From positions 372,001-436,000 of the forward strand of contig NZ_SBIW01000001.1 of NCBI RefSeq assembly GCF_004054195.1: a DNA stretch of 64,000 nt. Reading direction: 5' to 3'. This document shows positions 1 through 8,291 of this stretch, piece after piece (the first letter of the stretch is position 1; each line of letters starts with the position of its first letter). The stretch is from Mucilaginibacter gilvus (GTDB lineage Bacteria; Bacteroidota; Bacteroidia; Sphingobacteriales; Sphingobacteriaceae). Position numbers and translations under genes: made by a program. The notes beneath the pieces are model-generated. The model was not told the DNA's origin. It ran no database searches and saw nothing but the letters and a program-made list of their open reading frames with translations.

Positions 1-169
1 CGGTGTTAAAAACAGGTCTGTCTAAATGGGTTTGGCCACCTTTGCCGGGTGTAACACCACCTACCAACTGGGTACCATACTCAATCATCTGTTCCGCATG
101 GTAAGTACCTTCTTTACCGGTAAAACCCTGCACTATTACTTTAGAATCTTTATTTACGAGAACGCTCAT
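1..169 (-). CDS. sucD: Succinyl-CoA ligase [ADP-forming] alpha subunit, 5' end only
   Basis: The first 56 codons are present; the rest lies beyond the left edge. The product is the alpha subunit of succinyl-CoA synthetase, the TCA-cycle enzyme that makes ATP or GTP from succinyl-CoA. The visible N-terminus ([20 protein letters not shown], then a GGVTPGKGG loop and HLDRPVFNT) is the typical start of the CoA-binding domain of SucD. The ATG at 169 is preceded by a strong Bacteroidota promoter at 193-223, so the gene is probably transcribed from its own start here. The C-terminal phosphohistidine domain cannot be seen. Confidence 0.95.
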   Translation of the reverse strand, partial: MSVLVNKDSKVIVQGFTGKEGTYHAEQMIEYGTQLVGGVTPGKGGQTHLDRPVFNT

Positions 170-192
170 CGGCTTTTTTGATTTTTGTATGG

Positions 193-223
193 CAAAGCTA
201 AGTTTATTGCCATTAAAGTCAAA
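193..223 (-). promoter_or_regulatory. Bacteroidota-type promoter of sucD
   Basis: Read on the minus strand there is TTTG, then exactly 19 bases, then TAGCTTTG, a full match to the Bacteroidota -33/-7 promoter (TTTG and TAnnTTTG). The end of the -7 box lies 24 bases upstream of the sucD ATG, leaving a short leader. The remaining spacer to 444 shows no gene. Confidence 0.8.
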
Positions 224-444
224 TTAAATTTTAAGCCCCGCATATTTTTTACATGCGTGTGAAAGGCTGTCATTCCTGCCTTTTTTTCATTAAAGACAAT
301 AAACTAAAGAAACTTTGTAGCTATAAAGATGTGGATGGAGAATACAACGGAGAGCGCCTCATTAGTGCTTACCCGATGCTCAAAAGGCAATAGCAGGCAT
401 GGTTAACTAACAATTAACAATGCCCGGGGCGTATACAAGCAAAA

Positions 445-666
445 TTATTGTAACGGATCGGCCAGCTTAAAATAAGCTAAGCGCCTACCATTTGTTACTG
501 ACTGTTTGCGTACAGTAAAGGTAAATGGCTTGATGTGCAGGTTAAACAGCAACAAAATAAGCAACGGAAAAATAAAAATAATAAGCAAGCCCAAACATAT
601 CACTACATAAATAATGCGGGATAGCTGGGGACGAAAGCCGCTTTCATGGTTAGATGGTGTATTCAT
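445..666 (-). CDS. Small single-pass membrane protein, unknown
   Basis: An open frame of 73 codons. The product has a polar N-terminus of about 17 residues, one long hydrophobic stretch (about residues 18-42, rich in Ile and Leu) and a basic C-terminal part, so it looks like a single-pass inner membrane protein. I do not recognise a family. There is no operon partner: sucD is on the same strand about 275 bp downstream and the next gene on the other side is divergent. The clear membrane segment supports it as real; its small size and lack of a recognisable homologue are against certainty. Confidence 0.45.
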   Translation of the reverse strand: MNTPSNHESGFRPQLSRIIYVVICLGLLIIFIFPLLILLLFNLHIKPFTFTVRKQSVTNGRRLAYFKLADPLQ

Positions 667-813
667 ACTTGTAGGCTGGTATACTTAGGGTTACCTAACT
701 GGTAACTAAATAACCATCAGTTAAATAAATTGTTTATGCTATGAAAATTTTTTCTCTGTTAAAGAATGTTAAACAATATTGCCGTTTGCATTAAGCACCT
801 AATTTTATGCCTA

Positions 814-1581
814 ATGAAATACCTGGCCCTTATCATATTATCGTTTTTACTTATACGTGCCAATGCGCAGATAGTTACCGGTAAATTGATTGACAAGGAT
901 ACCCGGCTGCCGATGAGATATAGTTTTATCGCATCCAAGTCGGGCACCGCTTTCACCGATGCCAACGGCACATTTATGCTAAAGATATGTAATATTTTTG
1001 ATACAATACGCATAAATACTATGGGTTATAAATCTTTTAAATTGGCGGCAGCCAACTGGGGCAATTTCACCCGCACCATCGAGCTGGAAGCTAAGTACAT
1101 CCAACTGGGTGAAGTAACTATTAAGGCGAAGAAAAACTATCATAAAGACTCCGTTGCCCTGCGACAGGAGTACTCCAAACAGTTCAATTTCAGGGGGCCA
1201 CGGTTCAACGAGATCGTACGGATGCCATCGGCATCCATGCCTTTCGCCGGTATCACTATTGATGTTGGCAACCTGTTTAGGGCTATCAACAAAAAAAACA
1301 GTCGCGATTACAAATTACAGCAGGTGTTGCTGCGCGATGAAAGGGAGAGCCACGTAAGCGCCCGTTTTACTAAAACGCTGGTAGCCGGCATCACCAAACT
1401 ACAGGGCGATTCGCTGGAGAACTTTATCAGCAGCTACCGGCCAACGGCCGCGGAGCTGGATAAGCTGAGCGATTATGACCTGATACAATATGTCAAAAGC
1501 AAATTGGAGAGGTTTAGGCTGAGCAACGGGAAGAGGGAGGTGCTACCGCAGATGCTAAAGAAAGGGGAATCGCTGGAGTGA
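814..1581 (+). CDS. Secreted protein with carboxypeptidase-like regulatory domain
   Basis: A 255-residue exported protein. The ATG at 814 is chosen over an upstream in-frame ATG at 766 because it starts directly at a signal peptide (MKYLALIILSFLLIRANAQ). After cleavage comes a beta-sandwich of the carboxypeptidase D regulatory-like type (GKLIDKDTRLPMRYSFI, then FTDANGTFML and a SFKL strand), the domain often seen at the start of Bacteroidota outer membrane and periplasmic proteins. The C-terminal 150 residues are charged and unassigned. Proteins of this kind act in the periplasm or at the outer membrane; the substrate is unknown. It stands alone, with a divergent neighbour upstream and a convergent one downstream. 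Confidence 0.8.
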   Translation: MKYLALIILSFLLIRANAQIVTGKLIDKDTRLPMRYSFIASKSGTAFTDANGTFMLKICNIFDTIRINTMGYKSFKLAAANWGNFTRTIELEAKYIQLGEVTIKAKKNYHKDSVALRQEYSKQFNFRGPRFNEIVRMPSASMPFAGITIDVGNLFRAINKKNSRDYKLQQVLLRDERESHVSARFTKTLVAGITKLQGDSLENFISSYRPTAAELDKLSDYDLIQYVKSKLERFRLSNGKREVLPQMLKKGESLE

Positions 1582-1637
1582 AGAAAGCGATGCTCATTTG
1601 ATGACTTCATAAGAAAAAGACACTGGCCCTGATATGA

Positions 1638-1829
1638 TTAATGCGACGCTATCATAAATTCAATCACGGTAATGATAATGACAAATAACCAGGTTATTAA
1701 AAAAAACGCACCTGCTTTTTTTAATTTTTGCTTGTTGTTGTTACTAATCCCTGGGAAAAAATTCGCTGCTGTTAAACCAAGTCCTGTGATTAAAATAATT
1801 GCCTTTAATATCGTTAGTGTCGTATACAT
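1638..1829 (-). CDS. Small two-helix membrane protein, unknown
   Basis: A 63-codon frame whose product has two hydrophobic segments (about residues 5-23 and 40-59) around a basic loop with an NNNKQKLKK stretch. This looks like a small inner membrane hairpin protein. No family is recognised. It lies just downstream of the symporter gene on the same strand, separated only by a palindromic repeat, and could be cotranscribed with it. The membrane topology is plausible, but coding status rests on this alone. Confidence 0.45.
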   Translation of the reverse strand: MYTTLTILKAIILITGLGLTAANFFPGISNNNKQKLKKAGAFFLITWLFVIIITVIEFMIASH

Positions 1830-1871
1830 CTTTTATTGAAACTATAGTGTCTTTTCCTTGCAATTCAAAAA

Positions 1872-1897
1872 CTCCCCCTTCAGGGGGCTGGGGGGCT
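1872..1897 (+). repeat. GC-rich palindromic repeat, family A, copy 1
   Basis: Core CCCCCTTCAGGGGG followed by CTGGGGGGCT and preceded by AATTCAAAAA. This matches the copies found inside murG, ftsW and murD almost base for base, including the A-rich left flank. It overlaps the 3' end of the symporter gene, which reads through the element in antisense and takes its TGA stop from the palindrome core. Confidence 0.85.
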
Positions 1898-3109
1898 AAA
1901 CTCCCCCTCACTCTTCGCCACTACAATAGTAGCTACCCCATTGCCTATTACATTGGTAATAGCGCGCGCTTCGGACATGAACCTATCTACCCCCAATAGT
2001 ATCGCCACACCTTCTACCGGGATAACTTTTATGGCGGCCAGCGTAGAAGTAAGTACAATAAACCCGCTGCCGGTTACACCCGCCGCGCCCTTGGAGGTGA
2101 TCATGAGGATGCCGATAATGGTAAGCTGCTGGGCGAGCGACAGGTCTATCTTAAAAACCTGCGCTAAAAATATGACCGACATGCTCAAATAAATGGTGGT
2201 ACCATCCAGGTTAAAAGAATACCCTGCCGGGATAACCAGCCCTACTACCGATTTGCTGCAGCCAAATTTCTCCAGCTTTTCCATCATCCCCGGCAGGGCC
2301 GATTCTGATGAAGATGTGCCCAACACAATGAGGATCTCCTCTTTAATATGCTTGAGGTAAGCCCACAGACTAAACTTATATAGATATGCGATGAAATTGA
2401 GCACCACAAAAATAAACAGGAACATGGTAAGGTAAACCGATGCCATCAGCATCCCCAAAGGCTGCAGCGTTTTGATGCCATAGGTACTGATAGTGTACGC
2501 CATTCCGCCGAAAGCGCCCAGCGGCGCCACCCGCATTACTATCTTCATGATATTGAAGAACACCTTGGAAAGCTTTTCGAAAGTATGGATAACGGACTGC
2601 CCCGCCTCTCCCATCCTGCTCAACCCAAAACCGAATAAAATAGCGAAGAAGAGGATCTGCAGAATATCGCCTTTGGCAAAAGCGTCAAAAACATTGCCGG
2701 GTACTATATGTGCTAAAAAATCTATCCATTTCATTTCAGATGCGGCCTTTTCATAAGCGGCCAGTTTGGCGGCATCAACGGGGGCATGGGTATTAATAAA
2801 ACCTGCGCCGGGTTTTATTAGGTTAGCCACAGCAACACCTATGATGAGCGCAAAGGTGGTAACCAGTTCGAAATAGAGTAGCGCCTTGCCGCCTACCCTG
2901 CCCACCTTTTTCATATCGCTCATGCCGGCAATGCCCAGCACTATGGTGAAAAAAATGATGGGGGCTATCAGCATGGTAATTAAACTAATAAAAGTTTTGC
3001 TGATCACCTGCGCCGTAGGCGCGAAGCCTTTAAAATATAAACCCACCACTACACCCAAAAATATAGCGAATAAAACCTGGAAGGTAAGGTTGCCGAGTAT
3101 GCGTTTCAT
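1880..3109 (-). CDS. Dicarboxylate/amino acid:cation symporter (DAACS family)
   Basis: A 409-residue sodium- or proton-coupled symporter for C4-dicarboxylates or acidic amino acids in the inner membrane. Family signatures are the serine-rich re-entrant loop (SSSESALPGMMEKLE), the TSKGAAGVTGSGF motif of the second hairpin and the downstream MSEARAITNVIGN helix. The ATG at 3109 starts at MKRILGNLTF, the usual N-terminus; the frame is open further upstream, but that stretch is low-complexity, repeat-like sequence. The last residues (GEFSPPAP) and the stop codon come from the repeat at 1872-1897, so the native C-terminus was probably altered by that insertion. Substrate choice (aspartate/glutamate or succinate/fumarate) cannot be told from sequence alone. 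Confidence 0.92.
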   Translation of the reverse strand: MKRILGNLTFQVLFAIFLGVVVGLYFKGFAPTAQVISKTFISLITMLIAPIIFFTIVLGIAGMSDMKKVGRVGGKALLYFELVTTFALIIGVAVANLIKPGAGFINTHAPVDAAKLAAYEKAASEMKWIDFLAHIVPGNVFDAFAKGDILQILFFAILFGFGLSRMGEAGQSVIHTFEKLSKVFFNIMKIVMRVAPLGAFGGMAYTISTYGIKTLQPLGMLMASVYLTMFLFIFVVLNFIAYLYKFSLWAYLKHIKEEILIVLGTSSSESALPGMMEKLEKFGCSKSVVGLVIPAGYSFNLDGTTIYLSMSVIFLAQVFKIDLSLAQQLTIIGILMITSKGAAGVTGSGFIVLTSTLAAIKVIPVEGVAILLGVDRFMSEARAITNVIGNGVATIVVAKSEGEFSPPAP

Positions 3110-3293
3110 CAAAACAATAATACGTTTTTTTGGTGAATGGTGAGCGGGGAGTAGAAAGTGGTGAATTGTTAATAGGGAATGGAAAGTTGTAAATTGTGAA
3201 TAGCGATTGAGAAGTATTGAATGTTGAGTAGCTGATAAAGTAAATTGGTTAGATGTGTAGCAAAAGTACCCGTGATGATTTGTTAAACCAACC

Positions 3294-3342
3294 ACTCACT
3301 ACTCACTACTCACTACTCACTACTCACTACTCACTACTCACT
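3294..3342. repeat. Tandem heptamer repeat ACTCACT, seven units
   Basis: Seven perfect head-to-tail copies of ACTCACT in the spacer between the TauE/SafE gene and the symporter gene. The other end of the same spacer (about 3130-3240) carries degenerate TGAATGGTGAG/GAGTAG-like sequence of the opposite sense. The spacer therefore has loosely inverted ends, like other spacers in this window. Confidence 0.85.
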
Positions 3343-3344
3343 AC

Positions 3345-4184
3345 CTATATTTTCCCCGTAAACCCGTTGTAGATCATTTGCCCGGCTAAAAAGGTAACCA
3401 CAATGGCAAAGACCCATCGCAGCCAGCCACTGGATTTGGTATGTACCAATATTTTGGAGCCGGTTAGCGCGCCCAGCAGTACTCCGATCACCACCGGCAT
3501 AGAGATGCCCGGTTCTATGTAGCCCCGCTGCAAATAAACAACCGCACTGGCTGCAGCGGTAACGCCTATCATAAAATTACTGGTGGTGGTTGATACCTTG
3601 AAGGGGATCTTCATGATGGTATCCATGGCTATCACCTTCAGCGCGCCCGAGCCGATGCCTAATAAACCCGAGATCACCCCGGCAAACAGCATCATAAAAA
3701 AGCCGCCGCCTACACGGGTAACACCGTATTGCACCATGTGCCCATTGCCATCCGGATAGCTGCCCTTAAGCTTGAGTTTCTCGGCCAGGTAACTGGGCTG
3801 CAGCACTATTTTCTCAGCCTTTTTACGTAGTGACATGATGGCCGAAAAAATAAGGATCACCCCAAAAAGTATAGCGATATAGTGTGTAGGAATATAGATG
3901 GCCAGCATGGCACCCGCCAGCGCCCCAAGCGTAGTAGCTATCTCTAAAAACATGCCTAGACGGATGTTGGTAATCCCCTCCTTTACATAAGCCGCCGCCG
4001 AACCACTTGATGTAGCAATAACCGAAACCAGCGAAGCGCCAATAGCGTAATGGATATCAACACCCAGCAAAAGGGTGAGCAAGGGAATAATAACCACACC
4101 ACCGCCAAGGCCCGTAAGCGAGCCTAAAAGGCCCGCAATGTAGGCGCCAGCAAGTATGATCAGTGTAAATAAGATTACCGACAT
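3345..4184 (-). CDS. TauE/SafE (TSUP) family membrane permease
   Basis: A 279-residue membrane protein of the sulfite exporter TauE/SafE family, which moves small organic or sulfur-containing anions across the inner membrane. It shows the N-terminal GLGGGVVIIPLLTLLLGVD repeat motif and its second-half counterpart (SGLLGIGSGALKVIAMD), with about eight hydrophobic segments, the usual length and layout. It lies upstream of the symporter gene on the same strand, but a repeat-filled spacer of over 200 bp separates them, so a shared function is not implied. The substrate is unknown. Confidence 0.88.
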   Translation of the reverse strand: MSVILFTLIILAGAYIAGLLGSLTGLGGGVVIIPLLTLLLGVDIHYAIGASLVSVIATSSGSAAAYVKEGITNIRLGMFLEIATTLGALAGAMLAIYIPTHYIAILFGVILIFSAIMSLRKKAEKIVLQPSYLAEKLKLKGSYPDGNGHMVQYGVTRVGGGFFMMLFAGVISGLLGIGSGALKVIAMDTIMKIPFKVSTTTSNFMIGVTAAASAVVYLQRGYIEPGISMPVVIGVLLGALTGSKILVHTKSSGWLRWVFAIVVTFLAGQMIYNGFTGKI

Positions 4185-4540
4185 AGGCCAAATAATGGTT
4201 TACACTGTAAAAATAATATAAGTTTTTACATTGAATAAAAGAAGTAACCCTACCTGTTTACTGAACTTTTTATGCATTAACCGGCTTAAATAACCTAAGC
4301 CACTCTTTTACAATTAATTGTTAAAATTACATGCTGATTTTTCCGCTGCAATAAATTGCCCAGCAGGTGCCCGTTAAACAAATCGAAAGTTGCGGTTTAG
4401 CGTGACGGGCGCAACATCGTATTAGTTGCGGTATTTGATTTGGGTGCAAAGAAGCGATCAGCCGTAATAATTATTTGGCTTCCTGTTATAATGTTCCGGT
4501 TCATTACTTAAGCATGAACTTAAAACCCATTAATCTGTAA

Positions 4541-4548
4541 TATCTTTG
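4541..4548 (+). promoter_or_regulatory. -7 promoter element TATCTTTG for the ubiD-like gene
   Basis: A perfect TAnnTTTG -7 element ends 6 bases before the ATG at 4555, so the transcript would start at or within a few bases of the start codon and be leaderless or nearly so. No clear TTTG box is seen 19 bp upstream. The rest of the 370-bp spacer (4185-4554) shows no gene or repeat. Confidence 0.55.
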
Positions 4549-4554
4549 AGGCCC

Positions 4555-6393
4555 ATGGCATACAAAAGTTTACAGGACTGCATCACCGATCTGGAAAAGA
4601 ACAATCACCTTATCCGTATAAAAGAAGAGGTTGACCCCTACCTGCAAATGGCAGCTACTCACTTGCGCGTTTTTGAGAACGAGGGGCCGGCCATCCTGTT
4701 CGAGAACGTAAAGGGCAGCAAATTCCCGGCGGTATCAAACCTGTTCGGCACGCTGGACAGGTCGAGATTTATTTTTAGGGATACGCTGGATAAGATCAAA
4801 ACCCTGGTGGATATAAAAAACGATCCCATAAAGGCCATCAAACATCCCTTTAAATACGCCAATACGGCACTTACCGCGCTATCTGCCTTGCCCATGAAGG
4901 TTGGGAAGGGTGCGCCCATCAGCTTCGGCAAAACAAGCATTGGCGAATTGCCACAAATTGTAAACTGGCCAAAAGATGGCGGCCCGTTTGTGACCATGCC
5001 GCAGGTATACACCGAGGATATTGACCTGCCCGGCATCATGAATGCCAACCTGGGCATGTACCGCATTCAGCTTGGCGGCAACGATTATTTACAAGACAAA
5101 GAAATAGGGCTGCACTACCAGTTGCACCGCGGTATAGGCGTACACCAAACCAAGGCAAATGCCAAAGGGCAGCCTTTAAAGGTGAGCATATTTGTAGGTG
5201 GCCCGCCATCGCACCCTGTGGCTGCGGTGATGCCATTACCCGAAGGCTTATCAGAGATGACCTTCGCGGGAGCTTTGGGTAACCGTCGTTTCCGTTATTT
5301 TTATGACGCGGAGGGGTTCTGTATTTCTGCCGATGCCGATTTTGTGATAACCGGCACCGTTATGCCAATGGAAAATAAACCCGAAGGGCCCTTTGGCGAT
5401 CACCTGGGTTACTATAGCCTTGCCCACCCTTTCCCGCTGTTAAAAGTGCATAATGTTTACCACCGCAAGGATGCGGTTTGGTCGTTCACTGTAGTGGGCC
5501 GTCCGCCACAAGAAGATACCAGCTTTGGAGCGCTCATACACGAAATAACAGGCAGCGCCATCCCGAAGGAGATCCCTGGCCTGCACACCGTAAACGCGGT
5601 TGATGCTGCCGGTGTTCATCCCCTCCTATTCGCCATTGGCAGCGAACGTTACACGCCATACGTAAAAGAACGCCATCCGCAGGAGATCATCACTATTGCC
5701 AATCATATTTTGGGCAAAGGGCAGCTGAGCCTGGCCAAATACTTGTTTATTGCTGCAAAAGAGGACGACCCGAACTTGAACGTAAACGACATAGGCGGTT
5801 TCCTGAAACACATCCTCCAACGCATCGACCTTACCCGCGATCTGCACTTTCAAACCAAAACCTCTATAGATACGCTGGATTACAGCGGCGAAGGCCTCAA
5901 CAGCGGCAGCAAGGTAGCCATTACGGTTGCCGGTGATATTAAGCGCGAGCTTTGGGGCGAGATGCCATCCACTTTCAGTCTGCCACGCCCGTTTGTGAAT
6001 CATAAAATGGTGATGCCGGGTATATTAGCGGTAGAGGTACCCAAAAACATCCGTACCAGCGATATGCCTTTAATGCTGGAGATGTTACAAGAACATCTCG
6101 GCGAAACCGACCTGAGCGGCCTTCCGCTGATGGTACTATGCGATGATGCCGCATTCACTGCCCAAAACATCAACAATTTTGTATGGGTGACCTTTACCCG
6201 CAGCAACCCCTCTCACGATATTTATGGAATCAACAGCTTTACCGAGCATAAACATTGGGGCTGCCATGGCCCGCTGATGATAGATGCCCGCATAAAACCG
6301 CACCATGCCCCTGTTTTGGAACGCGACCCTGCAGTTGAAAAACTGGTGGATGCAATGGGAGTTAAGGGCGGTGCCCTGCACGGAATAATTTAA
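4555..6393 (+). CDS. UbiD family decarboxylase
   Basis: A 612-residue prenylated-FMN dependent decarboxylase of the UbiD family, which removes carboxylate from aromatic or alpha,beta-unsaturated acids, for example in quinone synthesis. The motif EGPFGDHLGYYS (residues 277-288), the RGIGVHQTKA stretch (192-201) and NRRFRYFYDAEG (243-254) correspond to the prFMN and metal-binding core. The protein is about 100 residues longer than E. coli UbiD, as is common in Bacteroidota. The ATG at 4555 is preferred to an in-frame TTG three codons upstream because a -7 promoter box overlaps that TTG. The following GNAT gene starts 17 bp downstream. A UbiX partner is not in the window. Confidence 0.9.
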   Translation: MAYKSLQDCITDLEKNNHLIRIKEEVDPYLQMAATHLRVFENEGPAILFENVKGSKFPAVSNLFGTLDRSRFIFRDTLDKIKTLVDIKNDPIKAIKHPFKYANTALTALSALPMKVGKGAPISFGKTSIGELPQIVNWPKDGGPFVTMPQVYTEDIDLPGIMNANLGMYRIQLGGNDYLQDKEIGLHYQLHRGIGVHQTKANAKGQPLKVSIFVGGPPSHPVAAVMPLPEGLSEMTFAGALGNRRFRYFYDAEGFCISADADFVITGTVMPMENKPEGPFGDHLGYYSLAHPFPLLKVHNVYHRKDAVWSFTVVGRPPQEDTSFGALIHEITGSAIPKEIPGLHTVNAVDAAGVHPLLFAIGSERYTPYVKERHPQEIITIANHILGKGQLSLAKYLFIAAKEDDPNLNVNDIGGFLKHILQRIDLTRDLHFQTKTSIDTLDYSGEGLNSGSKVAITVAGDIKRELWGEMPSTFSLPRPFVNHKMVMPGILAVEVPKNIRTSDMPLMLEMLQEHLGETDLSGLPLMVLCDDAAFTAQNINNFVWVTFTRSNPSHDIYGINSFTEHKHWGCHGPLMIDARIKPHHAPVLERDPAVEKLVDAMGVKGGALHGII

Positions 6394-6410
6394 CGATATA
6401 TAATTGCCCT

Positions 6411-6950
6411 ATGAAAGTTTTTGAACTTAGGCCTGCAAAATTAGAGAATGAGCTGGTTGAACTACAGCCGTTGCAGGCTGCTGATTTTGACAGGTTATTT
6501 GAAGTGGCCGCAGACCCGCTGATATGGGAACTACACCCGGCCAAAGACAGGTACAAAAGAGAAGTTTTCCAGCTTTATTTTGATGATGCTGTAGCTTCAA
6601 ACACTTCGTTTTTAGTGATAGATAAAGCAAGCGGCGCGCTTATTGGCTGTACCCGGCTATACGCCCTGAAGCCAGATGAGTCGAGCGTGGCTATCGGGTA
6701 CACCTTCCTGGCCCGCAAATACTGGGGCGGGGCTTACAACCGGTCGATGAAAAGCTTACTGATAGACCATGTTTTTAAGGCAGTTGATAACGTGATGTTC
6801 CATATTGCAGCCACCAATATCCGGTCGCAAAAGGCTACTGAAAAAATTGGGGCAAGCAAAGTAGGCGAGATAAACTTCGACCATTATGGCACAAAGCTGC
6901 TTCATTACGAATACCGGTTAACAAAGGCGGAATATTATAAGCAGGTTTAA
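6411..6950 (+). CDS. GNAT family N-acetyltransferase
   Basis: A 179-residue GNAT enzyme of the RimJ/RimL-like branch, which uses acetyl-CoA to acetylate a protein N-terminus or small amine. Visible are the N-terminal VELQPLQAADFDRLFEVAADP segment, a central SVAIGYTFLARKYWGGAYN stretch where the acetyl-CoA site lies, and the late NIRSQKATEKIGASKVG helix typical of this branch. It follows the UbiD-like gene closely on the same strand and is probably cotranscribed. Nothing ties the two biochemically. The acceptor is unknown. Confidence 0.85.
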   Translation: MKVFELRPAKLENELVELQPLQAADFDRLFEVAADPLIWELHPAKDRYKREVFQLYFDDAVASNTSFLVIDKASGALIGCTRLYALKPDESSVAIGYTFLARKYWGGAYNRSMKSLLIDHVFKAVDNVMFHIAATNIRSQKATEKIGASKVGEINFDHYGTKLLHYEYRLTKAEYYKQV

Positions 6951-6956
6951 ACAAGG

Positions 6957-7049
6957 TTGTCATGCTGAGCGATAGCGAAGCATCTACTCGCCGCCAAGCA
7001 TAACCGCTGTGTATGTTTGTTATCAGATCCTTCACTATCGCTCAGGACA
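6957..7049. repeat. Inverted repeat element, family C (GCTGAGCGATAG arms)
   Basis: The left arm (6957-6985, containing CATGCTGAGCGATAGCGAAG) and the right arm (7025-7049) are imperfect inverted copies of each other over about 25 bases, around a 39-bp loop. The sequence resembles the short intergenic repeats with CTGAGC...GAAG arms that are frequent in Bacteroidota genomes. It sits just after the GNAT stop codon. Confidence 0.75.
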
Positions 7050-7085
7050 AAATTGGACGAGCTCTTCTTTGGGCTTCATCTGCAT

Positions 7086-7146
7086 ATCTGAAATTTGCAC
7101 ATCTGCACATCTACTCCCTCATCTGAAATTTGCACATCTGCACATC
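7086..7146. repeat. Direct repeat, family B (ATCTGCACATC)
   Basis: A 26-bp sequence (ATCTGAAATTTGC, then ACATCTGCACATC) occurs twice without a mismatch, at 7086-7111 and 7121-7146, just upstream of dapA. The same ATCTGCACATC unit fills both ends of the murE-mraY spacer (21422-21627), so it is a dispersed family. Confidence 0.85.
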
Positions 7147-7183
7147 CGTTATTTTCCTATCTTAGCATCCTTTTATTAAAGCT

Positions 7184-8062
7184 ATGAACAGATTTTACGG
7201 GACAGGGGTGGCAATGGTAACTCCTTTTCAGGCCGACGGGCAGGTAGATTACCCTGCACTCGAGAGGCTTATCGACCACCTTATTGAGGGTGGTGTTGAA
7301 TATTTAGTATCGTTAGGTACAACCGGCGAGAGCGCTACTTTGAGTAAGGACGAGAAGAAGCAGGTTTTTGCCTTTACCGCCAAAACCGTAAGTAAACGCG
7401 TGGCCCTTGTTGCGGGCATAGCAGGTAACAACACTTTAGAGGTTGTTGCCGAAATTAAAGCATTTGATACTACCGGTTACGATGCCATCTTATCGGCCAG
7501 TCCGCATTATAATAAACCAACCCAGGAGGGAATTTATCAGCATTATAAGGCCATAGCGGAGGCATCGCCCCTGCCGCTTATTTTATATAACGTGCCCAGT
7601 CGTACAGGCAGCACTGTTGCAGCCGAAACTACCGTTAGGCTTGCGAATGATTTTGCGAACATCATCGGGATCAAAGAGGCGTCGGGCAATTTCGACCTGA
7701 TGAACCAACTGATGCGCGATAAGCCGGCGAATTTCCTGCTGATCTCGGGGGATGATCCTATTACCCTGCCTATGATAGCCATGGGTGCTGTTGGTGTAAT
7801 ATCGGTTACCGGCAATGCGCTACCAAAACAAGTATCGGATACAGTAAGACTATGCCTGCAAGGCGATTTTAAAGCCGCGCAAGCCGGCCACTATGGTTTA
7901 ATTGAATTTACCAGGCTCATGTTTAGCGAAGGCAGCCCGGCCGGTGTAAAATCGGCCCTGAAAACGCTTGGCGTTTGCGGCGATACTTTGCGCCTGCCGC
8001 TGGTGCCGGTGAGCAACGCGACTGTTGAGAAGATTAGAGAACAAATGGAGTTGATTGGATAA
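7184..8062 (+). CDS. dapA: 4-hydroxy-tetrahydrodipicolinate synthase
   Basis: A 292-residue cytosolic aldolase that condenses pyruvate with aspartate semialdehyde, the first committed step of lysine and meso-diaminopimelate synthesis. The Schiff-base lysine is K164 in GIKEASG, the catalytic tyrosine Y135 in YNVPSRTG, and the pyruvate-binding GTTGES motif is at 45-50. Length and motifs are normal for the family. A near-consensus -7 element (TATCTTAG, 7159-7166) lies upstream. The product supplies the diaminopimelate that the DAP-type MurE at 21.6-23.1 kb would use. A strong terminator follows. Confidence 0.97.
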   Translation: MNRFYGTGVAMVTPFQADGQVDYPALERLIDHLIEGGVEYLVSLGTTGESATLSKDEKKQVFAFTAKTVSKRVALVAGIAGNNTLEVVAEIKAFDTTGYDAILSASPHYNKPTQEGIYQHYKAIAEASPLPLILYNVPSRTGSTVAAETTVRLANDFANIIGIKEASGNFDLMNQLMRDKPANFLLISGDDPITLPMIAMGAVGVISVTGNALPKQVSDTVRLCLQGDFKAAQAGHYGLIEFTRLMFSEGSPAGVKSALKTLGVCGDTLRLPLVPVSNATVEKIREQMELIG

Positions 8063-8228
8063 AAAGGTCATTTTTTTAGCCACCACGTAAAATGACGAAG
8101 TCCCACAAACCATCCTTTTACTGTTCACGACCTGCAGGTGAACACCGTGAACATTTGCACACCGCTCATAATGAGCAGTTTGAAAATTCCGCGTTGGTGT
8201 CAATATAGCGCCACCAACTTTGTTAAAC

Positions 8229-8260
8229 AAAAAACCCGGCGTAATTACACCGGGTTTTTT
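8229..8260. terminator. Bidirectional rho-independent terminator, dapA / hc1
   Basis: A perfect inverted repeat, AAAAAACCCGG and CCGGGTTTTTT, around a 10-base loop. With A- and T-runs on both sides it can end transcripts from dapA (plus) and from the convergent histone-like gene (minus). Confidence 0.9.
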
Positions 8261-8291
8261 AATGAAGTAAACAATTTTTTCCCGGGGGAGA

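Noticed and set aside
332..409. A 25-codon plus-strand frame (MWMENTTESASLV...) upstream of the small membrane protein gene
   Set aside because: Too short, no recognisable homology, no promoter at proper distance; likely chance.
1799..1999. Open frame with a TPPSGGWGA stretch; similar PPSGGLGG and PPSGARG stretches near 17370 and 20140
   Set aside because: These are translations of the family A repeat in another frame, running into antisense or spacer sequence.
3294..3342. CRISPR-like regular repeats
   Set aside because: The heptamers are contiguous with no spacers, and no cas gene is near.
4659..5066. Minus-strand open frame within the UbiD-like gene
   Set aside because: Antisense to conserved UbiD sequence; no start context or homology.
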